Source: Dysgonomonas sp. HGC4 (GTDB lineage Bacteria > Bacteroidota > Bacteroidia > Bacteroidales > Dysgonomonadaceae). From it: 64,000 nucleotides of DNA. Each line of letters opens with the position of its first letter. The stretch's first letter is position 1. The stretch lies in the NCBI RefSeq assembly GCF_001261715.1, contig NZ_CVRU01000142.1, forward strand, positions 1-64,000, written 5' to 3'. Positions 54,601-62,603 of this stretch are shown here, piece after piece. The notes beneath the pieces are model-generated. The model made no database searches, was not told where the DNA came from, and saw only the letters and a list, made by a program, of their open reading frames with translations. Made by a program: the position numbers and the translations under genes.

Positions 54601-54780
54601 GTGAAAAAAGCATACTTAGGAGGTGTAAGAGTTTATGTTTCAGCTGAAAATTTATTGACTTTCACTTCTTATGATGGCTTTGAACCTGAAATTTCATCAG
54701 GAGGTACCTCATTAGGTGTAGACCGAGGCGTATATCCTCAGGCTAGAACAGTTTCTATAGGTGCAAACATTACATTCTAA
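51634..54780 (+). CDS. SusC-like TonB-dependent transporter of the beta-glucan locus
   Basis: This 1048-residue outer membrane transporter has a signal peptide ending AFAQ at about residue 29, a carboxypeptidase-regulatory-like domain (GIVTDAQTGEALVGVSVIQKN, described), and a TonB-box/plug with DEVVIVGYGVQKKSVVTAAIS and VLKDAASAAIYGTRGANGVILVTTKQG. The barrel ends VSIGANITF. With the adjacent SusD and surface glycan-binding lipoprotein it would import oligosaccharides. The enzymes downstream point to beta-1,3-glucan fragments. Confidence 0.95.
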   Translation: MKKKMFAINRQLLGLTMFLIFFPMIAFAQSNQIKGIVTDAQTGEALVGVSVIQKNTTNGSVTDLDGAFQINAPINSDLVFSYLGYENLEVKASSQSLNVRLKEATKLIDEVVIVGYGVQKKSVVTAAISSVKGDDLALKAPTRIDNVLKGMVSGVNITQASGQPGDGSRVRIRGIGTINNSDPLYIVDGMPISGGIDNINPADVMSVEVLKDAASAAIYGTRGANGVILVTTKQGKSGKAVVNYNFTYGWQNAAKKRAVLDATEYAILMNEQNMNSGKSPIYSDPQSYGRGTDWQKEVFNADAPMYEHQVSVAGGSDRGNYYLSLGYFNQEGIVGGNFGRSNYERYSIRLNNNYTVFDESKTRSFLSTLKIGSNLTYGRINSTGIGTNSEFGSVLGSALSISPMLPVLAQDPEATLAAHPTAVRDRNGNVFTIVGDQYNEITNPLAYLSLPPEKNNSDKIIANFWGEVELYKNLKFRSSYGVDLAFWGTDGYIQPYYLGKSNHVDESRVWSSMNRGFKWQVENTLSYVKEIEDHSFTILLGQSALSERSRSLWGQSYLLRDTNPDRANIDFTDQPQKAREASGRMSPYYRLASYFGRLSYNYQERYMGEFTFRKDGSTKFGPSNKWANFYSVSLGWNITNEKFMANRPDFITSLKLRGSWGQNGNDQIGDFRYTTMIDGGNNYILGKEGAIIVAPGSKPNGYPNETIGWEESEQTNIGIDTRFFNGALSFTVDWFDKRTNGMLMQMPLPAYIGDTPPMGNVGDMKNTGIEFDASYQFKVGDVSLHVGGNASYIKNELIELGNSNGWANYDAIQSIGTITRAANGEPFPFFYGLKTNGIFQTQQEINEYVNKDGKLIQPKAQPGDVRFVDLNGDGVINDEDRTKLGKGMPDWMFGFNVGAQWKGFDLNIILQGTSGNDIFDGTRRIDLASINLPGYMLDRWTGPGSSNRIPRLTLTDDNGNWQSSDLYVKDGSFLRVKNLQIGYNLPATIVKKAYLGGVRVYVSAENLLTFTSYDGFEPEISSGGTSLGVDRGVYPQARTVSIGANITF

Positions 54781-54799
54781 CTATTAAAAAGAAATTACA

Positions 54800-56308
54800 A
54801 TGAAAAAGATATTGATATTTGGCTTGACTTCACTATTAGTGTTAAGCTCTTGTACAGACTCTTTTCTGGAGTCTTCGCCAACAACACAAATACCCAAAGA
54901 AGAATTTTATAATTCGGAAGAACGAATCACTCAAGGTTTAATAGCAGCTTATGCTCCGCTTCAATGGCCTGATTGGGCATTCGGGCAGTATAATCCCCTT
55001 CAGTTTGTATCAGATGTAATGTCTGATGATGCACGTGTAGGAGGTGGAAACGCCAAGGATAACGAGCATTTACAACGTATGCGTTTCTTTAATGCAACGC
55101 CGGTGTATGTATGTGATGCACTTTGGACAGTATTTTACTCAGGTATTAACCGTTCGAATATTGTAATACAACGTATAGATGATGTGCCAAATCTAAACCC
55201 TGCAACAAAAGATAGAATATTAGCAGAAGCTCATACTTTGAGAGCATACTATTATTTCTGGTTATGGAAACTATGGGGCAATGTACCTTATTATGATGTA
55301 AATCCATCAACACCACCTTTCCTTGTACCTCAGATAACTGCTGACGAACTGTATACTAAGATTATTCAAGATCTGGATTTTGCTCTGGATGGCGATAAAC
55401 TTCCGGCAACAGTTGCTAGCAATCAGATTGGACGTTTAACAAAGGCTGGTGCTCAAATGTTGAGAGCTAATACTGTTATGTATCAAAATGATGAAACCAG
55501 ATATGCTGTTGTTTTGAAAGATATGCAAGCAATCATTGGAACAGGATTATATGATCTTACCGCATCTTTTGCTGATATATGGGAAGATAAAGGAGAGTGG
55601 AATAAAGAATCGATTTTCGAGGTTAATTATTCGGATGATTTGAGTGGACGTAGCTGGGGTAATCCTTTAGCAACCGGTGGTAGCGTATATCCTACTCTAA
55701 TAGGTATTAATAGTTTGAAAAGCCCTGAGTTTGCAGGAGGATGGGGTTTTGAGCCTGTTGAAAAAGCATTGTATGATAGTTATCAAGAGGCTGACCAACG
55801 TAAAGATGGAGGTATTTTGAGCTTTGATCAACATAAAAAAGAATTTCCAGAAGCAAGTTATGATCCACGTTACGATGATACCGGATTTTTCAATCGTAAA
55901 TATCTGCCTCGTCAAGGGGGAAACAGCAAGAGTGCGGGGGATAAAGATTTGAATTACAGAAACAACTATCGTGTATACCGTTTCTCTGAAACATTACTGA
56001 TTGCTTCGGAATTACTTGTTCGCACAGGAGGAAGTCAAACTCTAGCTGATGAATACCTAAATAAAGTAAGAGGTAGAGCGTATAATAATACAGGTAATTA
56101 TAAAAAAGTAGCAACGCTTGACAATCTATTAATGGAGAATCGTTTGGAGTTTGCATTGGAAGGACACCGCTTTTGGGATTTAGTTCGCTTTGGCAAGGCT
56201 GAGCAAGTATTGGGAGAAAGAGGCTTTACACCCAACAAGAAACATTTACCTATACCTCAATCAGAAATTGATAAGGCTCAAGGTACATTAACTCAAAATC
56301 CATACTAA
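54800..56308 (+). CDS. SusD-like glycan-binding lipoprotein of the beta-glucan locus
   Basis: This 502-residue lipoprotein has lipobox LSSC (acylated Cys18) followed by an acidic-leaning segment. The SusD fold is visible in AEAHTLRAYYYFWLWKLWGNVPYY (TPR region) and the C-terminal ENRLEFALEGHRFWDLVRFGKAEQVL. It starts 19 bp after SusC. It would form the lid of the SusC channel and bind the same ligand. Confidence 0.95.
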   Translation: MKKILIFGLTSLLVLSSCTDSFLESSPTTQIPKEEFYNSEERITQGLIAAYAPLQWPDWAFGQYNPLQFVSDVMSDDARVGGGNAKDNEHLQRMRFFNATPVYVCDALWTVFYSGINRSNIVIQRIDDVPNLNPATKDRILAEAHTLRAYYYFWLWKLWGNVPYYDVNPSTPPFLVPQITADELYTKIIQDLDFALDGDKLPATVASNQIGRLTKAGAQMLRANTVMYQNDETRYAVVLKDMQAIIGTGLYDLTASFADIWEDKGEWNKESIFEVNYSDDLSGRSWGNPLATGGSVYPTLIGINSLKSPEFAGGWGFEPVEKALYDSYQEADQRKDGGILSFDQHKKEFPEASYDPRYDDTGFFNRKYLPRQGGNSKSAGDKDLNYRNNYRVYRFSETLLIASELLVRTGGSQTLADEYLNKVRGRAYNNTGNYKKVATLDNLLMENRLEFALEGHRFWDLVRFGKAEQVLGERGFTPNKKHLPIPQSEIDKAQGTLTQNPY

Positions 56309-56344
56309 TCGGTTATATACTATATAATTGCCAAAGTATTAAAA

Positions 56345-56357
56345 AGGTCTCAGACCT
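56345..56357. repeat. Intergenic palindrome copy 9 (perfect)
   Basis: AGGTCtcaGACCT, between susD and the surface-binding lipoprotein gene, 27 bp before the ATG at 56385. Confidence 0.85.
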
Positions 56358-56384
56358 TAATTGAAACTTTAATTTTAGAAAATC

Positions 56385-57257
56385 ATGAAAGCAAAAAAAT
56401 ATATATTAGGTCTTCTAGGTATGGCTCTGTTTTTTACGGCATGCGATCCCGATGTAGGAGATAAACCAAGTATTGGCAATGCACCATCGGTAGATGATAT
56501 TAAATTCACGATGACACCTAGTGCCCAAGATGCCAATACAATTCAGTTCGACTTCACGAGTGATCTTATTTCTCCTTATTGGGCAATCAAGAAATTGGAT
56601 GGCTCTGTAATGTCAACAAACAAAAGATCATTCTCTATGAAGTATATGTGGGCTGGAGAATATGACGGCTCTATACAAGCATTTGGAAGAGGCGGTTTAA
56701 GTGAACCTAAGGCATTCAAAGTGAGTGTTCCTAATAATGATCCGATAATCTATATATTGACAGGAAAGGATACACCTAAAGTTTGGATATGGGATTCTTC
56801 TGTTGCGGGTCACTTAGGATGTGGAGAGCCAAGCACAACTACTCCTAATTGGTGGAGTGCGGGTCCTAACGAATTAAAAGGCAGAGGTATTTATGATGAT
56901 GAATTGACATTTATTCTTAATTCAACACGTGATTATTCTCTAAAAACCAACAACGATATTTATGTGAATGAGGCTGCTGCGAAAACAATGGCTCCCGATT
57001 TATTTCCTAACGGATCGGATGTTGCTGTAACAGTTCCTTACACACAGCCTAAGGGTCAGACTTGGTTTATGGATAGAGATGCTGATGGCAAGCTTTATTT
57101 GACGTTCTCTAATAAAGGTTTTCCAAGTTATGTAGCGCATCCCGATGTATTGGGTAATGTACGGTACGAAATATTAGAGCTTACCGAAAATACATTACAA
57201 CTGCAATGGAAAGGCTCTGGTATCAATTGGTATATGAGATTTAAAGTTAAACAGTAA
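56385..57257 (+). CDS. Surface glycan-binding lipoprotein (SGBP)
   Basis: This 290-residue lipoprotein has lipobox FFTAC (acylated Cys20) followed by DPDVGDKP. A Bacteroidota PKD/Ig-like domain occupies about 35-120. The C-terminal part is beta-rich with many Trp (VWIWDSS, NWWSAGPNELKGRG, GINWYMRF), as expected for carbohydrate binding. Position after SusD marks it as the SusE/F-equivalent of this locus. Ligand inferred as beta-glucan from neighbours. Confidence 0.83.
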   Translation: MKAKKYILGLLGMALFFTACDPDVGDKPSIGNAPSVDDIKFTMTPSAQDANTIQFDFTSDLISPYWAIKKLDGSVMSTNKRSFSMKYMWAGEYDGSIQAFGRGGLSEPKAFKVSVPNNDPIIYILTGKDTPKVWIWDSSVAGHLGCGEPSTTTPNWWSAGPNELKGRGIYDDELTFILNSTRDYSLKTNNDIYVNEAAAKTMAPDLFPNGSDVAVTVPYTQPKGQTWFMDRDADGKLYLTFSNKGFPSYVAHPDVLGNVRYEILELTENTLQLQWKGSGINWYMRFKVKQ

Positions 57258-57272
57258 ATCATTAAGCAGGAG

Positions 57273-57309
57273 AGCAGATTACCTGAATTAGTATAAAAGG
57301 TAATCTGCT
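57273..57309 (+). terminator. Intercistronic hairpin
   Basis: AGCAGATTACC (57273-57283) pairs perfectly with GGTAATCTGCT (57299-57309). There is no T-tract after it, so it may reduce rather than end transcription, or stabilise upstream mRNA. Confidence 0.6.
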
Positions 57310-57327
57310 TCACCTAAAAAAAATAGT

Positions 57328-58416
57328 ATGCGCATGAAAAACAAACATATATTTATAGGTATAGTATTCTTGTTTTGCAGCACATTACTTTGCAAATCAC
57401 AAGCTCCGACAGGATATGATTTGGTGTGGCAGGAAGAATTTAATGAGGCTCCCAATTCTGATGGCTCTTTGCCTCTACCGGGAGATAAATGGTGGTTTGA
57501 AACCGGAGGTAATGGTTGGGGAAATAACGAGCTCCAATATTATACAGACCGTGTTGCGGGAACCGATACTGTTGCCAAAATTAAAGGAGGTAATCTGATT
57601 ATTACAGCCATAAAACGCCCGAAACCATATTATGGAATGAACTATGTATCGGCACGAATGAATACAACCGAATCTTGGAAGTATGGATATTTCGAAGCTA
57701 GAGCAAAAGTGCCGGGAGGTAAAGGTACTTGGGCTGCATTCTGGATGATGCCTAAAAACTTTACTGCATGGCCACTTGATGGCGAAATTGACATAATGGA
57801 ATATGTAGGTTATCGTCCTAATGTAACACAGACTTCAATCCATACCGATTTATACAATCATAAAATAGGTACTGAGAAAACAGCTACAAAAGATATTCAA
57901 AACGCAGAAACAGAATTTCATGTTTACGGACTGGAATGGACAGAAGATCAGATTATAGGGTATGTTGACGGTGTTGCATATTTTACATTCAAAAACGATC
58001 ATTTAGGAGACAAAAGAACATGGCCTTTTGATGCACCTTTCTATCTGAAATTAAATTTGGCGATAGGTGGTGACTGGGGCGGATTGCAAGGTGTTGCAGA
58101 AGATATATTTCCGTCAAAATATGAAATAGATTATGTAAGGGTTTACCAGAAAAAAGCGGTAGCCTCTATCGAAAAGGAGGAGGTTGAGAATATACCTTTT
58201 ACTTTTAATAAAGAGAGCAAATCACTTTCACTCCATGCTAAAAACGGAAATATAACAAGTTTCAATATAACAGATATGCAAGGTAGGTTGTGTAAAACAA
58301 AATCGATAGAAGAAGATTATACTAGCATCGATTGTTCTGATTTACCTCGAAACAGCGTATACATACTAACCTTGAAGGGTAATAAAACTCAGGAGAATTA
58401 TAAATTCATAAATTAA
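57328..58416 (+). CDS. GH16 beta-glucanase (laminarinase-like) with T9SS tail
   Basis: This 362-residue secreted endoglucanase has a signal peptide of about 25 residues (MRMKNKHIFIGIVFLFCSTLLCKSQ). The GH16 catalytic motif GEIDIME places nucleophile E153 and acid/base E158, next to WPLD and YVGYRP, as in GH16_3 laminarinases. The last ~74 residues (289-362) form a type IX secretion tail with SFNITDMQGRLCKT, IDCSDLPRNSVYILTLKGN and a KFIN end. It would therefore be exported across the outer membrane rather than lipid-anchored. The start could also be the ATG at 57334. Confidence 0.9.
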   Translation: MRMKNKHIFIGIVFLFCSTLLCKSQAPTGYDLVWQEEFNEAPNSDGSLPLPGDKWWFETGGNGWGNNELQYYTDRVAGTDTVAKIKGGNLIITAIKRPKPYYGMNYVSARMNTTESWKYGYFEARAKVPGGKGTWAAFWMMPKNFTAWPLDGEIDIMEYVGYRPNVTQTSIHTDLYNHKIGTEKTATKDIQNAETEFHVYGLEWTEDQIIGYVDGVAYFTFKNDHLGDKRTWPFDAPFYLKLNLAIGGDWGGLQGVAEDIFPSKYEIDYVRVYQKKAVASIEKEEVENIPFTFNKESKSLSLHAKNGNITSFNITDMQGRLCKTKSIEEDYTSIDCSDLPRNSVYILTLKGNKTQENYKFIN

Positions 58417-58507
58417 GGTTTAGTTCTGTTAGATAGGTCATTGTTAGCACTGAAAGAATGCTAAGTCTGGGAAAAGATTATTATTCAAAATCATTAATAT
58501 AAAAAAA

Positions 58508-60727
58508 ATGAAGATCAAATTATTAAGTGTATTATGCTTATTAAACCTGTTTATGGGATATTCACAGCAAAAAAATTACGATAAAGAGATCGAGCAGTTA
58601 TTATCAAAGATGACTATTGAAGAGAAAATTGGTCAGATGAACCAGTTAAACTTCAATGGTATGAGTGATAATCTTGTTCAACAGATAAAAAATGGGGAAG
58701 TAGGATCTCTACTCAATATAATTAATCCTAAGGAAGTAAACGAATTGCAAAAGGTCGCTTTAGAGAATAGCCGTTTGGGTATTCCTTTGATTATTGGGCG
58801 TGATGTAATTCATGGCTTTAAGACTATATTTCCTATACCTCTAGGTCAGGCAGCGTCATTTGATCCCCAAACGGTAGAAGATGGAGCCCATGTATCGGCT
58901 GCTGAAGCTCGCGAATTGGGTGTTAATTGGACATTTGCTCCTATGTTAGATATTTCTCGTGATGCACGTTGGGGGCGTATTGCCGAAAGTTTGGGTGAAG
59001 ATCCATACCTCGCAGGTCAATTGGGTGCAGCTATGGTAAAAGGTTTTCAAGGAAAGAACCTATCAGACCCTACATCAATTGCAGCTTGCGTGAAGCACTT
59101 TATCGGTTATGGTGCAGCAGAAGGTGGTCGCGATTACAACAGTACTAACATACCTCCTCACTTATTGCACAATGTATATTTAGTACCATTCAAAAAAGCG
59201 ATAGACACAGGTGCAGCAACATTGATGACCTCTTTTAACGACAATGATGGTATACCAGCTTCAGGAAACGAATATTTATTGAAAGATGTACTTCGTAAAG
59301 ACTGGAAATTCGATGGATTTGTAGTTTCAGATTGGGCTTCGATGACAGAGATGCTTGCTCATGGATTTGCTAAAGATGCCAAAGAAGTAGCAAAAATATC
59401 AGCAAACGCAGGTCTTGATATGGAGATGGTAAGTGGTGCTTATTCACAACATTTGAAAGCATTGGTTGAATCAGGTGAAGTTTCTATTGCTGATGTTGAC
59501 AACTCGGTACGTAATATCTTGAGAGTTAAATTCCGCATGGGATTATTCGAAAATCCGTATGTTGATACCAATAAAGCATCTGTATTATATTCGGCAGAAC
59601 ATTTGCAAGCAGCAAAAGAAGCAGCTATCAAATCTGCAATTTTGTTGAAAAATGACAATATATTGCCTCTAAAAGAAAATATCAAAATAGCAGTTATAGG
59701 ACCGTTGGCTGATGCTCCTCATGATCAAATGGGTACTTGGGTATTCGATGGTGACAAAAATCATACAGTGACACCTCTTAAAGCATTGCAGACTACTTAT
59801 AGTAATATAAACTATGTTTATGAACCTGCATTGACTTTTAGTCGTGATAAAAGTACAGCAAACTTTGATAAAGCAAAACAAGCAGCAGCTTCGGCTGATG
59901 TTGCGGTCGTATTTTTAGGTGAAGAAGCTATTCTATCGGGCGAAGCTCACTCTTTATCGAATATTAATTTGATAGGAGTGCAGTCGGAACTGTTGAAAGC
60001 TGTAAAAAGTGTTGGTAAACCAGTTGTTTTGGTTATTATGGCAGGTCGCCCATTGACTATCGAACGCGATTTGCCGTATGCAGACGCAGTTCTTTATAAC
60101 TTCCATCCTGGAACAATGGGGGGACCTGCTATCTTGGATCTATTGTTCGGGAAAGCTAACCCAAGCGGAAAACTTCCTGCAACATTTGTAAGAGAAGTAG
60201 GACAGATACCGATGTATTATAATCATTTCAATACAGGGCGTCCAGCTCCTGAGAATGTAATGACACTAGATCAGATACCTACCGAAGCCGGACAAACATC
60301 ATTGGGTAATACTTCTTTCTACCTTGATTCGGGAAAAGATCCTCTATATCCATTTGGCTATGGTTTATCATACAGTACGTTTGATTACTCTAATCTGGTT
60401 TTATCAGCATCATCTATTCCAATGGGTGGAGAGTTGACAGCTAAGGTTACAGTTAAGAATACGAGCAATGTAGACGGAACGGAAGTAGTACAACTTTATA
60501 CAAGAGATTTAGTTGGTTCTATCGTTCGTCCTGTAAGAGAGTTGAAAGGTTTTCAGAGAGTAGACTTGAAAGCTGGAGAATCTAAAACAGTGGAATTTAA
60601 ATTGACAACTGACGATTTAGCTTTCTTTGGTAGAGATCTTGTGAAAAAAGCAGAAGCCGGAGATTTCGACTTATGGATAGGTTCGAGTAGTAAAGATGGT
60701 TTGAAAGCTAAATTTTCGATTCTATAA
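58508..60727 (+). CDS. bglX: GH3 beta-glucosidase
   Basis: This 739-residue exo-acting beta-glucosidase has a signal peptide (MKIKLLSVLCLLNLFMGYSQ), placing it in the periplasm. The order is GH3 N-terminal TIM barrel, C-terminal alpha/beta domain and fibronectin III-like tail, like BglX. The nucleophile is D275 in VVSDWAS, and the substrate-binding blocks GRDVIHGFKTIFPIPLGQAASF, RWGRIAESLGEDPYLAG and KHFIGYGAAEGGRDYN are present. It would trim imported beta-glucan oligosaccharides to glucose. Confidence 0.95.
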   Translation: MKIKLLSVLCLLNLFMGYSQQKNYDKEIEQLLSKMTIEEKIGQMNQLNFNGMSDNLVQQIKNGEVGSLLNIINPKEVNELQKVALENSRLGIPLIIGRDVIHGFKTIFPIPLGQAASFDPQTVEDGAHVSAAEARELGVNWTFAPMLDISRDARWGRIAESLGEDPYLAGQLGAAMVKGFQGKNLSDPTSIAACVKHFIGYGAAEGGRDYNSTNIPPHLLHNVYLVPFKKAIDTGAATLMTSFNDNDGIPASGNEYLLKDVLRKDWKFDGFVVSDWASMTEMLAHGFAKDAKEVAKISANAGLDMEMVSGAYSQHLKALVESGEVSIADVDNSVRNILRVKFRMGLFENPYVDTNKASVLYSAEHLQAAKEAAIKSAILLKNDNILPLKENIKIAVIGPLADAPHDQMGTWVFDGDKNHTVTPLKALQTTYSNINYVYEPALTFSRDKSTANFDKAKQAAASADVAVVFLGEEAILSGEAHSLSNINLIGVQSELLKAVKSVGKPVVLVIMAGRPLTIERDLPYADAVLYNFHPGTMGGPAILDLLFGKANPSGKLPATFVREVGQIPMYYNHFNTGRPAPENVMTLDQIPTEAGQTSLGNTSFYLDSGKDPLYPFGYGLSYSTFDYSNLVLSASSIPMGGELTAKVTVKNTSNVDGTEVVQLYTRDLVGSIVRPVRELKGFQRVDLKAGESKTVEFKLTTDDLAFFGRDLVKKAEAGDFDLWIGSSSKDGLKAKFSIL

Positions 60728-60987
60728 TCACTTGAAAAATAAATAGGTCTGAGACCTTCGTTTATTCTTACAGCATTTCGGAGGAAATGTTCTATAACGC
60801 CATATAATTTATTAAATGTGGATCTTAGATGAGTTATCGCGGTACTCACTTTTTCGAGTAAACTTCATAGCTGAGACTTTTAATCATGGATTCCGAATCA
60901 TTACTGTTAATTCTTTTTCAATAGAGTAATTGAAGTGATTCTCATCTAATGGTTCACAGAAGAAATAAATATGTAGGGATAAACTGG
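60728..60987. other. Gap between the GH3 and GH5 genes
   Basis: Part of a 347-bp gap (to 61074) that holds two palindrome copies, a terminator and only weak hairpins (for example GAATCA near 60895 with TGATTC near 60937). No gene is seen. Confidence 0.45.
60745..60757. repeat. Intergenic palindrome copy 10 (perfect)
   Basis: AGGTCtgaGACCT, starting 17 bp after the GH3 stop. Confidence 0.85.
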
Positions 60988-61031
60988 AAAACGGTCTAAG
61001 CTAGAATTAAAGATATGGCTTAGGCCGTTTT
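60988..61031 (+). terminator. Terminator between the GH3 and GH5 genes
   Basis: AAAACGGTCTAAGC (60988-61001) pairs with GCTTAGGCCGTTTT (61018-61031), one G-U pair, then TTATTTAA. The GH5 gene may have its own promoter or rely on read-through. Confidence 0.8.
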
Positions 61032-61046
61032 TATTTAATGACTAAC

Positions 61047-61060
61047 AGGTCTTACGACCT
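61047..61060. repeat. Palindrome copy with 4-nt spacer
   Basis: AGGTCttacGACCT: both arms intact, spacer 4 nt. It ends 14 bp before the GH5 ATG at 61075. Confidence 0.7.
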
Positions 61061-61074
61061 CAAAATAATGTTTT

Positions 61075-62316
61075 ATGAAAAATTTATTGTATTTAATTTT
61101 ACCTCTGGTATTATTTAGTTGCTCACCAAAAGAAGTCCAGAAAACAGACGCTTCGAAGTTTATTCGTGTAGAAGGTCCTGATCTGATAAAATCAAATGGA
61201 GAGAAGATTCTCATTCAGGGTACTAATCTTGGTAATTGGCTGAATCCCGAAGGATACATGTTTCATTTTCAAGATGTAAGTTCTTATCGGTTGATAAATG
61301 AAGCTTTTTGCGAAATGGTAGGTCCCGACTTTACTGCTTGGTTCTGGCAAGAGTTTAAGAAAAACTACATTACTCAAGATGATATAAAGTATATCAAACA
61401 AACAGGAATGAACTCACTTCGTATTCCGTTTCATTACAAAATGTTTACGGACGAAGACTATATGGGGCTTACTGCCAATCAGAACGGATTTGAAATGATA
61501 GACCAAGTAGTAGAATGGTGTCGTCAAGAAAATCTATATGTGATTCTTGATATGCACGATGCTCCAGGTGGACAAACAGGCGATAATATAGATGATAGCT
61601 ACGGATACCCTTGGTTGATGGATAGCGAACCAAGTAAGGTTCAGTTCTGTGAAATCTGGAAAAAAGTGGCTCAACACTATGCTAATGATACAATCATATT
61701 AGGTTATGACTTGTTGAATGAACCTATTGCCCATTACTTTTTGGAAGAGTATGCACACTTGAATGATTCGCTCGAACCTCTTTATAAAAGATGTGTAGAT
61801 TCTATCCGTACCGTAGATAACAATCATATCGTATTGTTGGGAGGTGCACAATGGAATGGTAATTTCAATGTGTTCAAAGACTCTAAGTTTGATGATAAAA
61901 TGATGTATACCTGCCATCGTTATTGGTGCGATACGTTACAATCCAATATTCAGGATTTGGTAAATTTCAGAGACAGTGTAAATCTTCCTATGTATATGGG
62001 AGAAACAGGAGAAAATACAGACCAATGGATTGCAGCTTGGACTCGTCTGATGGAACGCAACAATATAGGTTGGCATTATTGGCCTTATAAAAAGATGGAT
62101 TCTGAAAGAGGTATGGTTTCTATAAAAGCGCCTGAAAACTGGAACCTGATTATAGACTATACTACGAAAGATAGAAGTAATTTCACCAAGATACGCGCAG
62201 TAAGACCCGATCAGGCACTTGTGAAAAAAGCAATGATCGATTTTCTTGAAAATATGAAATTCGCAAATTGTAATATTAATAAAGGATATATTTTAGCTTT
62301 AGGTATGAAACCTTAA
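61075..62316 (+). CDS. GH5 exo-beta-1,3-glucanase-like lipoprotein
   Basis: This 413-residue lipoprotein has lipobox LFSC (acylated Cys16). GH5 catalytic residues are acid/base E216 in DLLNEP and nucleophile E310 in YMGETGEN. The N-terminal IQGTNLGNWLNPEGYMF and DMHDAPGGQTGDN closely follow the pattern of yeast-type exo-beta-1,3-glucanases (GVNLGGWL and HGAPGSQNG). This supports release of glucose or short units from beta-1,3-glucan. A linkage specificity including 1,6-branches cannot be told from sequence. Its stop codon is inside a 14-bp perfect palindrome. Confidence 0.88.
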   Translation: MKNLLYLILPLVLFSCSPKEVQKTDASKFIRVEGPDLIKSNGEKILIQGTNLGNWLNPEGYMFHFQDVSSYRLINEAFCEMVGPDFTAWFWQEFKKNYITQDDIKYIKQTGMNSLRIPFHYKMFTDEDYMGLTANQNGFEMIDQVVEWCRQENLYVILDMHDAPGGQTGDNIDDSYGYPWLMDSEPSKVQFCEIWKKVAQHYANDTIILGYDLLNEPIAHYFLEEYAHLNDSLEPLYKRCVDSIRTVDNNHIVLLGGAQWNGNFNVFKDSKFDDKMMYTCHRYWCDTLQSNIQDLVNFRDSVNLPMYMGETGENTDQWIAAWTRLMERNNIGWHYWPYKKMDSERGMVSIKAPENWNLIIDYTTKDRSNFTKIRAVRPDQALVKKAMIDFLENMKFANCNINKGYILALGMKP

Positions 62317-62321
62317 GGTTT
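62308..62321. repeat. 14-bp palindrome across the GH5 stop codon
   Basis: AAACCTTAAGGTTT is a perfect dyad containing the TAA stop (62314-62316). It shares TAAGGT with the stop-linked copies of the intergenic palindrome. Confidence 0.5.
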
Positions 62322-62355
62322 AAAAAGATATATATAGAAGAGATTCTTTGAATCT

Positions 62356-62403
62356 AAAAGCCTATAAGTGAAAAGATTTTAACTCTTACATTTATAGGCT
62401 TTT
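62356..62403 (+). terminator. Terminator after the GH5 gene
   Basis: AAAAGCCTATAA (62356-62367) pairs perfectly with TTATAGGCTTTT (62392-62403), with more pairing inward, then a T/A-rich tail. It ends the beta-glucan locus. Confidence 0.85.
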
Positions 62404-62527
62404 CATATATATAATGAGGGGCGTTTTAAGATTAAAATAGAGAAGCATTCATTTGAAATTCTATTATGTGCCAATAGATAAGGATATTAAGCTCACTGGC
62501 GTATATTGCGATTTTCTTCAATTATAT

Positions 62528-62535
62528 TATCTTTG
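62528..62535 (+). promoter_or_regulatory. Putative -7 element for the terminal TPR gene
   Basis: TATCTTTG, 68 bp before the ATG at 62604, with TTG at 62506-62508 at 19-bp spacing (-33). Confidence 0.65.
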
Positions 62536-62603
62536 TGTACACACATATGCAACACATACCGTATACTACTTAATAAAAGGATTAAATCATAAACTAACAC
62601 CTA

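Noticed and set aside
58434-58446. ATAGGTCATTGTTAGC between GH16 and GH3
   Set aside because: Only one half-site is present, with no matching right arm.
6985-61060. Similarity of the palindrome to the vertebrate estrogen response element (AGGTCAnnnTGACCT)
   Set aside because: Nuclear receptors do not occur in bacteria and the sixth base differs. The resemblance is accidental.
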